In this document: piece after piece, positions 10,378 through 20,805 of the stretch
Layout: every line of letters begins with the position of its first letter
Numbering within the stretch: the stretch's first letter is position 1
Origin: Pectobacterium wasabiae CFBP 3304
GTDB taxonomy: Bacteria; Pseudomonadota; Gammaproteobacteria; Enterobacterales; Enterobacteriaceae
Length of the DNA stretch: 64,000 nucleotides
Reading direction: 5' to 3'
Assembly: GCF_001742185.1 (NCBI RefSeq)
Contig: NZ_CP015750.1
Span: forward strand, 4,979,229 to 5,043,228
Made by a program: the position numbers and the translations under genes
The notes under the pieces: generated by a model
The model's input: only the letters and a program-made list of their open reading frames with translations
Database searches by the model: none
What the model was told of the DNA's origin: nothing

Positions 10378-11427
10378 TTGAATACTGAAAAAAGCTTTGT
10401 CGAACTGAAGCACATCACTAAACGCTTCGGCAACAACACCGTCATTGATGATTTGAATCTGGCGATCCCACAGGGAAAAATGGTCACGCTGCTGGGGCCG
10501 TCTGGCTGCGGTAAAACCACGGTACTGCGAGCCGTTGCCGGTCTGGAAAAACCGACAGAAGGCCAGATTTTCATCGACGGCGAAGACGTCACCGAGCGCT
10601 CGATTCAGCAGCGCGATATTTGTATGGTGTTCCAGTCTTACGCCCTCTTCCCACATATGTCGCTGGGCGAAAACATCGGCTACGGGCTAAAAATGCTCGG
10701 TCGGCCGAAGGCTGAAATCAATCAGCGCGTGAAAGAAGCGCTGGCGCTGGTCGATCTGGAAGGGTTTGAAGATCGCTACGTCGACCAAATTTCCGGCGGA
10801 CAGCAGCAGCGTGTCGCTCTGGCGCGTGCGCTGATCCTCAAGCCTAAAGTCCTACTGTTCGATGAGCCACTGAGTAACCTGGACGCCAACCTGCGCCGCA
10901 GTATGCGTGAAAAAATCCGCGAACTTCAGCAGCAGTTCAACATCACTTCTCTGTACGTCACGCACGACCAGAGCGAAGCCTTTGCGGTGTCCGACATGGT
11001 TCTGGTGATGAATAAAGGAAAAATCATGCAGTTAGGTGCGCCGCAGGAGCTCTACCGCCAACCAGCTTCCCGCTTCATGGCCAGCTTTATGGGGGATGCC
11101 AACATCTTCCCCGCCACCTTCACGGCAGACAGTGTGAATATTTACGGCTACCTTATCCCGCGCCCACAGGGATTTGCAGCAGGATTGAACGAATCGACCG
11201 TCGGTATTCGCCCGGAAGCGATTACGCTCAGCCATCAAGGTGACGAAAGCCAGCGCTGCACCATCACGCAGGTCGCCTACATGGGACCACAGTACGAAGT
11301 ACAGGTGGACTGGCACGGTCAATCGATGCTGTTGCAGGTTAACGCCACCCAGCTTCAGCCGAATCCGGGCGACAGCTACTACCTGCAAATCCACCCTTAC
11401 GGCATGTTTGTGCTATCCGAACAGTAA
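10378..11427 (+). CDS. afuC: ABC transporter ATP-binding protein, AfuC type
   Basis: Cytosolic ATPase that powers the importer, about 350 residues. Walker A is GPSGCGKTT, the Q loop is in [12 protein letters not shown], the signature is [15 protein letters not shown], Walker B is [13 protein letters not shown], and the switch His is in YVTHDQSEA. The C-terminal ~110 residues form a TOBE-type domain ([18 protein letters not shown]). A TTG at 10378 with GGAG eight bases upstream looks the better start; a GTG at 10369 would overlap its own ribosome site. An intrinsic terminator follows, closing the operon. Confidence 0.86.
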   Translation: MNTEKSFVELKHITKRFGNNTVIDDLNLAIPQGKMVTLLGPSGCGKTTVLRAVAGLEKPTEGQIFIDGEDVTERSIQQRDICMVFQSYALFPHMSLGENIGYGLKMLGRPKAEINQRVKEALALVDLEGFEDRYVDQISGGQQQRVALARALILKPKVLLFDEPLSNLDANLRRSMREKIRELQQQFNITSLYVTHDQSEAFAVSDMVLVMNKGKIMQLGAPQELYRQPASRFMASFMGDANIFPATFTADSVNIYGYLIPRPQGFAAGLNESTVGIRPEAITLSHQGDESQRCTITQVAYMGPQYEVQVDWHGQSMLLQVNATQLQPNPGDSYYLQIHPYGMFVLSEQ

Positions 11428-11442
11428 ACGTCGGCCACACGA

Positions 11443-11466
11443 CCGGGAGCACTCGCTCCCGGTTTT
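11443..11466 (+). terminator. intrinsic terminator of afuABC
   Basis: GC-rich 8-bp stem (CCGGGAGC / GCTCCCGG) with a 4-base loop followed directly by TTTT, 16 bases after the afuC stop. Confidence 0.85.
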
Positions 11467-11597
11467 ACTTTTGACACACTTCAGCTTTGGCACACTTTCA
11501 TTTTAACCAGCGTCAATTAACCGAAATACACACATCGATTACGGATTCCCTGCACGATTTGTTATGATAATGCCCTCTAACGCACGGAATGGCCGCT

Positions 11598-12673
11598 ATG
11601 AAGCAGAAAACCATCACATTAAACGATGTCGCAGAATATGCTGGGGTTTCCTATCAGACGGTTTCCCGCGTGCTGAATCAGGCGCCCCACGTTTCATCCC
11701 GAACTCGCAGTAAAGTGGAACAGGCGATGGCGGCGCTGAATTACACACCTAACCGCGTCGCACAGCAGCTAGCAGGGAAACCATCACTACGCTGGGGCTG
11801 GTAACCACCGATCTTTCACTGCACGCTCCTTCACAAATTGCCGCCGCGATTAAGAGCACCGCCAGCCAGTTGGGGATCAACATCGTGATGTCCATGCTGA
11901 GCAGTTCGGATGTCAACACCTGCAATAACGCCGTTAACGACCTGCTTTCTCAGCGGGTTAGTGGCGTCATCGTGAATGTTCCGCTATCAACGGATGAAAT
12001 CGCCCACATTAGCCAAACCTGTGCTGATACGCCGGTGCTGTTTATGGATGCCGATCCCCATACCGACATCCTCAATGTTATGTTCGATCCCGATCACGGC
12101 GCACGTTTGGCAATCACCCATCTGCTGCAATTTGGGCACCAACATACCGCCCTGTTAACTGGGCCAATGACTTCGATTTCCGCCCGCCTACGTTATGAAG
12201 GTTGGTTAACCGAGTTAGAGAAACAACAGTTGTCCCCCGTCTCAGTACTGCACGTTGATTGGAGCGCCGCTTCTGGTTATCACCAGACGCTAGCCCTACT
12301 GGGACAATCCCTGCGCGTATCCGCCATTGTTGTGGAGAACGATCAAATGGCACTTGGCGTTTTACGCGCGCTGCACGAATATGGCCTGCGCGTGCCGGAG
12401 CAAATGTCGGTGATCGGCTTTGACGATACTCAGGACAGCACTTATTACACCCCACCACTGACGACTATTCGCCATGATTTCAGGTTGTTAGGTAAAGAAG
12501 GCGTCACTCGTTTGCTCGCCATGCTGCACGATCCTGCTCATGCTTCGTCACTGCTGTTACCTACCGAACTTATCGTGCGCCATAGCTCCGCCGTGCAGTC
12601 ATCAGCCCACGCCTCCCTGCAAGAACTAACAAAAAATCTGTTGGACATTACACGTCAGCTCCAAAGACTGTAA
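11598..12673 (+). pseudogene. lacI: lacI repressor, frameshifted
   Basis: LacI-type repressor of the lac operon. The N-terminal helix-turn-helix is intact (LNDVAEYAGVSYQTVSRVLNQ, NYTPNRVAQQLAGK) and very like E. coli LacI. The frame then breaks at 11778-11780, where three A bases stand in place of an expected four. Reading restarts in the -1 sense as TITTLGLVTTDLSLHAPSQ and runs through the full sugar-binding core (LLTGPMTSISARLRYEGW, DTQDSTYYTPPLTTIRHDFRLLG) to the tetramerisation-like tail at 12673. Without the lost A the product would be about 355 residues. A homopolymer sequencing error is possible, but lacZ and lacY beside it are broken as well, so real decay is more likely. Confidence 0.85.
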
Positions 12674-12792
12674 CCCTTTACACAACAACACCGTTATCAC
12701 CGCAGCGGCCAAACCATAACAAAAAAAACCTTATAAACAATAAGTTATAATTTCATCCTTGTTGATTTATTGCGCACCGTTTTCCAAATTCG

Positions 12793-13008
12793 ATGTTACC
12801 TCATAAATGCTGGCAGATTGATGCACACAGTGTGATGACCGTTGATGTCAACGTTGATGCTGCAACTGTATTGCCGTCACTGGCCAGAGTGGGTTTGAGC
12901 TGCCAATTGGCTGGCATCACGTCCCAAGTCAGTTGGGTCGGGCTTGGGCCACATGAAAATTACCCAGACGGCAGATCGCCGCACAGCACGGGCATTGGAG
13001 CCTGCCAC
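12793..13008 (+). pseudogene. lacZ: lacZ beta-galactosidase remnant, part upstream of the IS
   Basis: Only a late piece of lacZ survives. The reading frame CWQID.., VMTVDVNVDAA, LARVGLSCQLA and VSWVGLGPHENYPD matches the C-terminal beta-sandwich of E. coli LacZ around residues 780-820. A frameshift follows ENYPD, and an IS630-family element begins at 13011. The first ~780 codons are missing; lacI ends only 120 bases upstream, so a large internal deletion removed promoter-proximal lacZ. Confidence 0.85.
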
Positions 13009-14165
13009 TAAATAGCTTCGCCAAATAGTAGATCACTTGAAGGGAACTCAGTCCGAGTTATGCGATCTGATCAATCGCCAAATCAAAACAAATCACCAAC
13101 CGGACTGAGCGATGCCGATCATAGCAGCAATCCCTGATGAAGAACGACGACTAATGCGTAAAGAAGCCCAGCAGACTCGCGATAAAAACCATTCCAGACG
13201 ACTCATCGCCATACTGATGCTGCATCGGGGAATGACCGTCACCGACGTCGCAAGACTGCTCTGTGCCGCTCGCTCATCCGTCGGAAGATGGATAAATTGG
13301 TTTACTTTACATGGCGTTGAAGGATTAAAGAGCCTCAGGTCTGGACGAGAACCACGTTGGCCAGTCGCGGATATCCTGCATATTTTGCCGCTTCTGGTTC
13401 AGCGTTCCCCTCAGGACTTTGGCTGGCTGCGTTCCCGCTGGAGCACTGAGTTATTGGCACTTATCGTTAATCGGCTTTTTAATGTAGCGCTTCATCCCGC
13501 CACGTTGCACCGCTACCTGAGACGAGCGGGTATTGTCTGGCGCAGAGCCGCACCGACACTGAAAATCAAAGACCCGCACTATGAGGAAAAGCGACTCGCT
13601 ATCGAACACGCTGTCGCCCGGAAGCAGACAGACCATCCGGTATTCTATCAGGATGAAGTCGATATCGACCTGAACCCGAAAATCGGCGCGGACTGGATGC
13701 TCAAAGGACAACAGAAGCGTATTACTACGCCGGGACATAACCAAAAACATTATCTGGCAGGTGCACTGCATTCGGACACGGGGCGAGTCCATTATGTCGG
13801 CGGTAACAGCAAGTGCACTGATTTATTTATCAACCTGTTAGAGGCATTACGGCGCACATACCGGCGAGCAAAAACGCTCACGATAGTGGTAGATAACTAC
13901 ATTATCCATAAAAGCCACAAGGTGGAGCGCTGGCTGGAGAAAAATAAGAAGTTCCGGTTGTTGTTCCTGCCAACGTATTCGCCGTGGCTGAATCCAATAG
14001 AATTGCTGTGGCTGTCGTTGCACGAAACCATAACGCGTAACCATCAGTGCCGATATATGTGGCAATTGCTGGGTCGGGTAAATCAATTTATGAATGCGGC
14101 CTCACCGTTCCCCGGCAATCATCATGGTCTGGCTAAAGTGGAGCGATAATATGCAAAGTTATTTA
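13009..14165. mobile_element. IS630-family insertion sequence within lacZ
   Basis: A 1153-bp element (13011-14163) with imperfect terminal inverted repeats (AATAGCTTCGCC and, on the opposite strand, AATAACTTTGCA). It is flanked by TA at 13009-13010 and 14164-14165, the target duplication expected of IS630/Tc1-type elements. lacZ sequence resumes directly after it. Confidence 0.85.
13112..14149 (+). CDS. IS630-family transposase
   Basis: DDE transposase, 345 residues, apparently intact. An N-terminal helix-turn-helix region ([20 protein letters not shown]) is followed by a winged region, then the DDE catalytic core: first Asp in [10 protein letters not shown], second Asp in [12 protein letters not shown], and Glu in [13 protein letters not shown]. 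The length and motifs match IS630 transposases. The single open frame needs no frameshift. Confidence 0.92.
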   Translation: MPIIAAIPDEERRLMRKEAQQTRDKNHSRRLIAILMLHRGMTVTDVARLLCAARSSVGRWINWFTLHGVEGLKSLRSGREPRWPVADILHILPLLVQRSPQDFGWLRSRWSTELLALIVNRLFNVALHPATLHRYLRRAGIVWRRAAPTLKIKDPHYEEKRLAIEHAVARKQTDHPVFYQDEVDIDLNPKIGADWMLKGQQKRITTPGHNQKHYLAGALHSDTGRVHYVGGNSKCTDLFINLLEALRRTYRRAKTLTIVVDNYIIHKSHKVERWLEKNKKFRLLFLPTYSPWLNPIELLWLSLHETITRNHQCRYMWQLLGRVNQFMNAASPFPGNHHGLAKVER

Positions 14166-14464
14166 GATGACCTTCACACGCCCTACATTTTTCCATCGGA
14201 GAACGGATTACGTTGCAACACGAGTACGCTGACATATGGGTTATTACCGGAAACTTCCATTTCGGGCTAAGTCGCTACGGACTAACACAACTGATGACAT
14301 GCACCCACCACCATTTACTCGAAAAGGAAAAAGGCGTTTGGCTTAATCTGGATGGCTTCCACATGGGGATTGGTGGCGATGACTCTTGGAGCCCCAGCGT
14401 TCATTATGATGAACTGCTCACAGCAGCGCATTATCACTATCGCGTAGCTATCCAACATCGCTAA
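14166..14464 (+). pseudogene. lacZ: lacZ beta-galactosidase remnant, part downstream of the IS
   Basis: Continuation of lacZ after the insertion. [18 protein letters not shown] runs in one frame, then near 14239 the match moves to another frame: [31 protein letters not shown] and [16 protein letters not shown] to the end of the protein. This is the extreme C-terminus of E. coli-type LacZ. So the gene has a large deletion, an IS insertion and at least two frameshifts. Confidence 0.87.
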
Positions 14465-14582
14465 CCGTATTAATATGAAAAATAGTATTAAAAATAACGA
14501 AAGAGCACGGTCACATCATCTCTTTCCATTTTAGTTGTATCCAGCACGTATATATCCGCAGTCAAAATAAACGTTGCGGATA

Positions 14583-14745
14583 TATACCCTAAATAATTCG
14601 AGTTGCGTGACAAAACGTTAGCGTTTTGAACAACGCTCTGCGTTGGTCCTTAGGACAAGGTCCATTTATGCCCTTGTTATGCAACACTCGCACGACAAAT
14701 TGGTTCCTGACCGATTTGAACGCGGCTTGAAGAATGACGGGTATA
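14583..14745. repeat. intergenic repeat with TATACCC/GGGTATA ends, copy 2
   Basis: About 163 bp between the lacZ remnant and lacY. The ends TATACCCTAAATAATTCGAG and GAAGAATGACGGGTATA match those of the copy at 6931-7059; the centre differs. It ends 22 bases before the lacY start codon and overlaps its leader. Confidence 0.6.
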
Positions 14746-14766
14746 ATGCATATCGGAGAAGACAAC

Positions 14767-16034
14767 ATGTACTACTTACATAATAAAAATTTCCGGATAT
14801 TCGGCCTGTTTTTCTTTTTCTATTTCTTCATCATGAGGGCTTACTTCCCCTTCTTTCCTATTTGGCTTCACGACATTAATAAAATAAGTAAAAGCGACAC
14901 AGGAATTATTTTCGCCTGTATTTATTTTTTCACCTTACTATTCCAACCTATATTTGGCTTTCTATCCGATAAGTTAGGTCCGAGAAAACATCTACTATGG
15001 ATTATCACCATAATGTTGGTGTTTTTTGCTCCGTTCTTTATCTATGTTTTTGGCCCGTTGTTAAAATACAATATCGTTTTAGGTTCTATCGTCGGCGGGA
15101 TTTATCTGGGGTTTATCAACAACGGAGGCGCATCGGCCATTGAGGCCTACATCGAGAAAGTCAGTCGCCGGAGCCAGTTTGAATTTGGCCGTGCGCGCCT
15201 GTTCGGCTGTCTCGGTTGGGCGCTCTGCGCATCCATTGTCGGTATCATGTTTACCATCAATAACCAGTTTGTTTTCTGGCTTGGTTCCGGTTGTGCAGTC
15301 ATCCTCGCCATCCTGCTGTTACTGGTAAAACCAGAGTTCTCCTCCAGCGCCATCGTTGCCGACCAGGTCGGCTCCAACCAGAAACCGTTCAACCTGAAAA
15401 TGGCAGCCGAACTACTAAAAGAACGTAAAATCTGGTTCTTGACCCTCTATGTCATCGGCGTTTCTTGCGCTTATGATGTGTTCGATCAGCAGTTTGCCAA
15501 TTTCTTCACCTCATTTTTCGATACTCGACAGGAAAGTAAAGTACGAGGATATTTGGTTATGTCACTACACTGGGTGAATTGCTTAATGCCACAATCATGT
15601 TTTTTGCTCCGCTTATTGTGAAACGTATCGGCGGTAAAAACGCGCGTCTCATCGCAGGGACGATTATGTCCGTGCGTATTATTGGCTCCGCCTTTGCCAG
15701 TTCCGTGTTGGAAGTGATTGTGCTGAAAACGCTGCACATGTTCGAAGTCCCTTTCCTGATCGTCGGTTGCTTTAAATACATTACCACGGTCTTTGAAGTC
15801 CGCTTTTCCGCAACGATTTATCTGGTGTGCTTCTGTTTCTTCAAACAGATATCAATCATTTTCATGTCCATTCTTGCTGGCAATATGTATGACAGCATCG
15901 GCTTTCATGGCACTTACCTGGTTTTAGGCAGCATCGCCCTCTCTTTTACAGTGATATCCCTATTCACTCTGTCAGGAAAAGGGACGCTATACACCTTTTC
16001 CCATAGACAGAAAGCACCAATAAGACAGCCCTAA
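14767..16034 (+). pseudogene. lacY: lacY lactose permease, frameshifted
   Basis: Lactose:H+ symporter gene (MFS, 12 segments, ~417 residues when whole). The start [20 protein letters not shown] with GGAG upstream matches LacY. The match is continuous to [13 protein letters not shown] at about 15541, where the frame shifts by one base (one base lost or two gained). It then runs [20 protein letters not shown] through [21 protein letters not shown] to FTLSGKG near the C-terminus. The first frame ends at 15621, giving a product cut after about segment VIII that lacks the His322/Glu325 region, so no transport is expected. Confidence 0.87.
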
Positions 16035-16055
16035 CGATAGAGAAATACACTGAAA

Positions 16056-16082
16056 TGCCGATATTTGCCAAAAATATCGGCA
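16056..16082 (+). terminator. hairpin downstream of lacY
   Basis: Perfect 11-bp arms (16056-16066, 16072-16082) with a 5-base loop, 22 bases after the lacY stop and 95 before the tRNA. It lacks a T run, so termination is probable but not certain. Confidence 0.55.
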
Positions 16083-16176
16083 GATTGCACATTCTCTCAC
16101 CGAACAGTGCGGTTTTGTGGTTTACGCCTTTGACATGTGTAGCACACGTCGTTATCATGCGCCCCGTTCACACGAT

Positions 16177-16252
16177 TCCTCTGTAGTTCAGTCGGTAGAA
16201 CGGCGGACTGTTAATCCGTATGTCACTGGTTCGAGTCCAGTCAGAGGAGCCA
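16177..16252 (+). tRNA. tRNA-Asn (GTT), copy 1
   Basis: 76-nt tRNA with encoded CCA, anticodon GTT in GGACTGTTAATCC and T loop GGTTCGAGTCC. It is identical to the copy at 62036-62111, and the bases just upstream (GCGCCCCGTTCACACGATTCC) are also identical. Its 3' end is the integration site of element A. Confidence 0.98.
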
Positions 16253-16253
16253 A
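16237..16253 (+). other. attL direct repeat of element A
   Basis: 17-bp sequence CCAGTCAGAGGAGCCAA at the tRNA-Asn 3' end (T stem to CCA). It recurs exactly at 55617-55633 and 62096-62112. Tyrosine integrases of the P4 type recombine at tRNA 3' ends, so this is the left boundary of the element. Confidence 0.85.
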
Positions 16254-16413
16254 ATTCTTGTTTTCATGCCTCTTTGCGAATCCTTATGTGATTCAGATTC
16301 AATAGGTTAGCGTGAAAAGTCTTCCCGATGCATTTTCAGTTTACCCTCCGCATCGGGAGAATTTGGTGGTCAGATTTGGGGTCAAGTTGGTTCGATGACG
16401 GAGTGACCCCCAA

Positions 16414-17667
16414 ATGTCTCTTAACGACTCAAAAATCCGCAACTTAAAACCATCCGTAAAACCCTTCAAAGTTTCTGATTCTCACGGTCTGTACCTGTTG
16501 GTTAATCCAGGCGGTTCACGTCTCTGGTATCTCAAATACCGTATCAATAAAAAAGAATCTCGCCTCGGCTTAGGTGCCTATCCTGATGTATCTCTGGCCG
16601 ACGCTCGTCAACAACGTGACGGTATTCGAAAATTGCTGGCGCAGAATATCAACCCCGCACAACAGCGCGCTGCTGAAAGAACCACTTCCTCACCAGAGAA
16701 AACCTTCAAGCATGTGGCATTAGAGTGGCATAAAAGCAACCGCTCATGGTCAGAGAACCATGCCATCCGTCTGCTTGCCAGCATGAATAACCATATCTTC
16801 CCGATAATTGGACACCTGCCGGTCACAGAACTAAAAACTCGCCACTTCATCGATCTGCTGAAAGGGATTGAGAATAAAGGTTTGCTGGAAGTGGCGGCAC
16901 GCACCCGGCAGCATATGTGCAATATCATGCGCCATGCCGTGCATCAGGAGTTGATAGAGCATAATCCGGCGGCCAATCTGGACGGTATCATCGCCCCGCC
17001 CATTAAACGCCACTACCCTGCCCTCCCGCTGGAGAAACTACCGGAACTGTTGACTCGCATTGAGGACTACAAGCAAGGGCGAGAATTAACCCGTTTGGCA
17101 GTATCACTTACTCTGCACCTGTTCATCCGTTCCAGCGAACTACGTTTCGCCCGTTGGTCTGAGATCGATTTTAGAAACAAAATCTGGACCATTCCGGCTA
17201 CCCGTGAATCCATTCCTGGTGTGCGTTATTCCGGGCGTGGTGCCAAAATGCGCACGCCACATATCGTCCCCCTCTCTCATCAGTCTATCGCTATTCTGAA
17301 ACAGATACGGGATATCTCTGGGCATCAGGAACTGATATTCCCCGGTGACCATAATCCGTATAAACCAATGTGCGAAAACACGGTGAATAAAGCTCTGCGC
17401 TTGATGGGTTATGACACGAAAGATCAAATCTGCGGCCACGGATTCCGGGCAATGGCCTGTAGTGCCCTGATGGAATCAGGTCTATGGTCACAGGATGCTG
17501 TTGAACGTCAGATGAGCCATCAGGAACGCAACAGCGTCCGAGCGGCCTACATCCACAAAGCAGAATATCTCGACGCTCGTAAAGCGATGATGCAATGGTG
17601 GTCAGATTATCTGGATACGTGCAGGGAAGCCTATGTGCCACCGTATATCTGGGGGTCAAGGGGATAA
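16414..17667 (+). CDS. P4-type tyrosine integrase of element A
   Basis: Site-specific recombinase that inserts and excises the element at tRNA-Asn; 417 residues. The N-terminal DUF4102-type arm-binding domain (SLNDSKIRNLKPS, GLYLLVNPGGSRLW, LGAYPDVSLADAR) is followed by a SAM-like core-binding domain and the catalytic domain: Arg in FIRSSELRFARW, HGFR at about residue 352, and nucleophile Tyr in RAAYIHKAE. It lies 160 bases after the tRNA, in the same direction. A near-identical but truncated copy is at 55793-56370. Start codon ATG at 16414. Confidence 0.95.
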   Translation: MSLNDSKIRNLKPSVKPFKVSDSHGLYLLVNPGGSRLWYLKYRINKKESRLGLGAYPDVSLADARQQRDGIRKLLAQNINPAQQRAAERTTSSPEKTFKHVALEWHKSNRSWSENHAIRLLASMNNHIFPIIGHLPVTELKTRHFIDLLKGIENKGLLEVAARTRQHMCNIMRHAVHQELIEHNPAANLDGIIAPPIKRHYPALPLEKLPELLTRIEDYKQGRELTRLAVSLTLHLFIRSSELRFARWSEIDFRNKIWTIPATRESIPGVRYSGRGAKMRTPHIVPLSHQSIAILKQIRDISGHQELIFPGDHNPYKPMCENTVNKALRLMGYDTKDQICGHGFRAMACSALMESGLWSQDAVERQMSHQERNSVRAAYIHKAEYLDARKAMMQWWSDYLDTCREAYVPPYIWGSRG

Positions 17668-17824
17668 CATTAAGACGGCATAATCTTGGATATGAGGCCG
17701 TATCATTCCATCCGGCCTCATTGAGGATTGTGTATCAGCTAACAACGCCAATAGATGGCGAAACCGCTCCTGAAGGCTTAGGAAGGTTAGTGGCGGGAAA
17801 GTTAAAAAACTGTCGCGCAGTCAG

Positions 17825-18120
17825 AACTGGCGGAAGCATTCGCTTATGCTTTAAATCAGTGGCTGGCCCTTGCGTACTATGCAGAAAATAGCTGGCTGGA
17901 AGTGGATAATAACATCGCGGGAAATGCTCTACGACTGGTGAGTCTGGGGCGAAAAAACCAACTGTTCTTCGACTCTGATCACGAAGGTGATCAGGGAACG
18001 AACGGATAGGCCGTTTATCGACTGAACGGCATAGATTCGGATCACTACCTGTACCATGTGCTGAATGACATCGCCGACTGGCTGGTGAGTTGTGATAAGG
18101 AACTGCTGCATGGTGGGTAA
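17825..18120 (+). pseudogene. IS66-family transposase C-terminal fragment
   Basis: Frame reading AEAFAYALNQWLALAYY, WLEVDNNIAGNALR, SLGRKNQLFFDSDH and, after an in-frame stop and shift, LNGIDSDHYLYHVLNDIADW. This is the end of an IS66 TnpC transposase (EIDNNAAERALR and KLNGIDPEAYL blocks). Neither ORF1, ORF2 nor the inverted repeats remain. It marks the left edge of the two-component/MipA cargo. Confidence 0.75.
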
Positions 18121-18252
18121 AGCTATCTCAGGAACAACCCTTTCAACACGGCTTTACACTTATGAAGATACAAGTTAAGCGTTAAAAAAACAATTTCAGG
18201 ATAATTGCTAATTTTCAGGCTGGAATGCCTGATCGTATCGCTAAGTATAATG

Positions 18253-18690
18253 TTAGCAGGCGCTGTCCCCATCAGCCCATCGCTTGATATCACTTATATT
18301 TGGCGACCTGATGCCTGTACTCAAAATATTCTTAGTTGTGTATAGACTGATCTTAGCTTTGTCACCACCATGGTTTTCTATCTCAATTAGCGTGTTGTTG
18401 ATAAATAATCCCTCTGAAAGAAGCTTTTGATTGATCTCACCTATTTTTCGATCACTGTCGAACTCGCTTAATACAATGACCGGGTTTCCTGAATATGACT
18501 GATATTCCAGACACTGCCTTGCCATGTGCCTTAGGGTTCGATAAGTATCGGAGGACCCCGTCTTGCTAATGAAACTGCCGTCTAAAGATGATTTGTTGTT
18601 TTTTAAATCGCTTACGGTTATGGCACATCCGCTAAGTGATATAGAAAATAATATTGTAGCTAGGGACAAATTTTTCAATTTATGCTCCAT
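18253..18690 (-). CDS. putative lipoprotein of unknown function
   Basis: I do not recognise this family. From the Met at 18690 the protein is 145 residues and begins with a lipoprotein signal peptide ending LSGCAI, so it should be lipidated and probably envelope-attached. A longer frame to 18786 would put 32 odd residues before the signal and overlap the kinase gene. It contains two further Cys residues (RQCLEY, and the last residue). It lies just downstream of the histidine kinase on the same strand, so it may be the third gene of that operon. Confidence 0.65.
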   Translation of the reverse strand: MEHKLKNLSLATILFSISLSGCAITVSDLKNNKSSLDGSFISKTGSSDTYRTLRHMARQCLEYQSYSGNPVIVLSEFDSDRKIGEINQKLLSEGLFINNTLIEIENHGGDKAKISLYTTKNILSTGIRSPNISDIKRWADGDSAC

Positions 18691-18739
18691 TATTCTGGTA
18701 AATGTCCTACTCAGGTTAGGATCAAAATTGCGTTTTCTT

Positions 18740-20131
18740 TCAGACGGAATTTTGATTTGGTATATCAACAATAACCATGAGCCCACCTTCTGCAGACGTA
18801 CTTAGGAAAACACTGCTGTTATGTTGCTGCGCAACCGCTTTGACTATTGCAAGCCCCAATCCGCTCCCGCTTTGTATCTGATTGGGATCACGAAAAAATC
18901 TGTCGAATACCCGCTCCCTCAATTCAACCCTGATTCCGGGCCCTGCATCTGAGATACGCAATTGAGTGGATTTATCTAATGATCGTACCTCTACCTCAAC
19001 CCGCCCGCCGTCAGGACTGTACTTCACAGCATTTTCAATTAAGTTGTCGATCAGCGACATCAGGCGCTCCCTGACACCTGTAATCCAGACTTCATCATGA
19101 GAGTAGAACTCAAGCTCAATTCTGCTCTCAGCAGCTAGCGGTGCCAACTCAGCCATTCGCTCTTGTATGAGCGTCGTCAGCGGCACAGGCTCCATAACAA
19201 CGTCAATGCGCGCTTCACTGTGCATCAGCAACAGCAACTGATTGACGAGACGAGCAGCACGGCTATTGCTACGAATAATCCCTGCAAGCAATTCCTGTTG
19301 ACTACAGTTGCTTACATCGGACTGCAGAGCCTCAACATTGACTCGCATTGCAGCCAGCGGAGTACGCAACTCGTGAGCGGCATCTGCAATGAAAGTCCGT
19401 TCCCTTTCAGTGCTTTCTCGTACCCTAGCAAGGAATATATTAATCGCGTCCACTATTTGGCGAAGCTCCTTGTGCTTTGGCACTGCTTTTAAGGGAGAAA
19501 TATCTTCTGGTGTTCGTAAGCAAACTTCATTTGCCACCTTGTTCCAAGGACGCATTGCAATGCGGATTGACAGCCACGCAGGAAACAAAAGAAAGGGAAT
19601 GCATACCAGCAGCGGTAATATGTAGTATCCGCGCGAGTTCAGGTATATGAAGAAGTTCCAGCCTCCAGCAGGAGTGAGCAGTGTCACCTCTGTGTCGGAG
19701 CTCCTAGACTTCAGAGTACGGCTAGTCCAAGCGCGGCCGTTACTCTGAATACTTTGAATCATCCCATAAGCGGTATTTGTCACATCTACCGGAGCGCCAT
19801 CAGATGAATAAATTATCTCTTTATTCTTCCGAACGATTAGGCTGATTGACATTTTTGGGTCTTCACCTCCGCCATAGCCTTCCCGCAATGCCTTACTGAA
19901 TTTTTCCAGCACATCGGTTAGATCGCGCGGGCGATCCCCCATACGATCCACCACTGTCAGAATGGTTTCATAGGTTTTGCTGCCTGATAGCATTGGAGGG
20001 CTACGTAAGTTATCCCATAAAATGTAGGTCAGAAAAATACACCAAATCAGCGTGAGTAATAGCATCTGGGCGATCATAATTCGCCGTACTAGCGTTGGGA
20101 TTCTCAGATAGTGCCAAAAATTACGCATCAA
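18740..20131 (-). CDS. sensor histidine kinase (OmpR-partner type)
   Basis: Inner-membrane sensor of 463 residues. There is a membrane segment at about residues 18-38, a periplasmic region of ~140 residues, a second segment at about 175-195, a HAMP-like linker, then HisKA with the phospho-acceptor His in ADAAHELRTPLAAMR. The ATPase domain has the N box NLIENAVKYSPDGG, DAGPGI, FDRFFR and SGSGLGLAIV. It resembles the TctE/QseC/PmrB group. It overlaps the response regulator by 4 bases, so the pair is translationally coupled. The signal is unknown; divergence from a MipA-type porin gene suggests that gene is its target. Confidence 0.88.
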   Translation of the reverse strand: MMRNFWHYLRIPTLVRRIMIAQMLLLTLIWCIFLTYILWDNLRSPPMLSGSKTYETILTVVDRMGDRPRDLTDVLEKFSKALREGYGGGEDPKMSISLIVRKNKEIIYSSDGAPVDVTNTAYGMIQSIQSNGRAWTSRTLKSRSSDTEVTLLTPAGGWNFFIYLNSRGYYILPLLVCIPFLLFPAWLSIRIAMRPWNKVANEVCLRTPEDISPLKAVPKHKELRQIVDAINIFLARVRESTERERTFIADAAHELRTPLAAMRVNVEALQSDVSNCSQQELLAGIIRSNSRAARLVNQLLLLMHSEARIDVVMEPVPLTTLIQERMAELAPLAAESRIELEFYSHDEVWITGVRERLMSLIDNLIENAVKYSPDGGRVEVEVRSLDKSTQLRISDAGPGIRVELRERVFDRFFRDPNQIQSGSGLGLAIVKAVAQQHNSSVFLSTSAEGGLMVIVDIPNQNSV

Positions 20132-20805
20132 CCTCCCCCCCTCTGAATGGGTACGGTATCAATGACAAACCCAACACCTCTCACCGTTCGCACATAGCCG
20201 TCACCGATTTTGCGACGCAAATTTCCCATATGTACATCGAGCGCATTACTCATATTTTCTTTTGCACCGAAGATTCTTTCTTCCAGAAAACTACGTGTCA
20301 TAACACGGTCAGCACGCAACATTAACGTTTCAAGCAGCGCGTATTCACTTACCGTCAAATCAACATGCCTTTCGCTCACGGTAACGCGACGAGTCGGCAC
20401 ATGGAGAGATAGCCCTCGAATCTCTATCACCTCATTCTGAAACCCATAACTGCGCCGCACAAGTGCTCTCACCCTAGCCAATAACTCGGCGAGAACAAAA
20501 GGTTTGACGAGATAGTCGTCTGCACCAGCATCCAGCCCAGTCAAGCGATCTTGCAGCGTGCCTCGAGCAGTCAGGATGATGACGGGGATCCCCTTGAACT
20601 GCTGACGCAGACGCGCCATCAGGCTCATGCCATCACCATCGGGCAGGCCGAGGTCAAGCAATACAAGTTCTGGCACGCATACATCGAGTTGATGCAGAGC
20701 ATCCACTTTACGGCGAACCCATATGACATCTAATCCCTGGTCTGTGAGGGCAATACGTACACCATTGCCGAGATCGATGTCGTCTTCGATTAGGAGAATT
20801 TTCAC
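20128..20805 (-). CDS. OmpR-family response regulator
   Basis: DNA-binding response regulator of 225 residues. The receiver has EDD at residues 7-9, phospho-acceptor Asp in LLDLGLPDGDG (about residue 51), Thr in ILTARG and Lys in LVKPF. The C-terminal winged helix ends DVHMGNLRRKIGDGYVRTVRGVGF. It resembles the TctD/QseB/PmrA group. First gene of the operon with the kinase; its start is about 205 bases from the divergent porin gene, a natural place for shared control. Confidence 0.88.
   Translation of the reverse strand: MKILLIEDDIDLGNGVRIALTDQGLDVIWVRRKVDALHQLDVCVPELVLLDLGLPDGDGMSLMARLRQQFKGIPVIILTARGTLQDRLTGLDAGADDYLVKPFVLAELLARVRALVRRSYGFQNEVIEIRGLSLHVPTRRVTVSERHVDLTVSEYALLETLMLRADRVMTRSFLEERIFGAKENMSNALDVHMGNLRRKIGDGYVRTVRGVGFVIDTVPIQRGGG

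Noticed and set aside
7074..11427. Ferric iron uptake operon
   Set aside because: Typical automatic label for this family, but the link to uhpABC and the known ligand of AfuA favour sugar phosphates; iron transport is not excluded.
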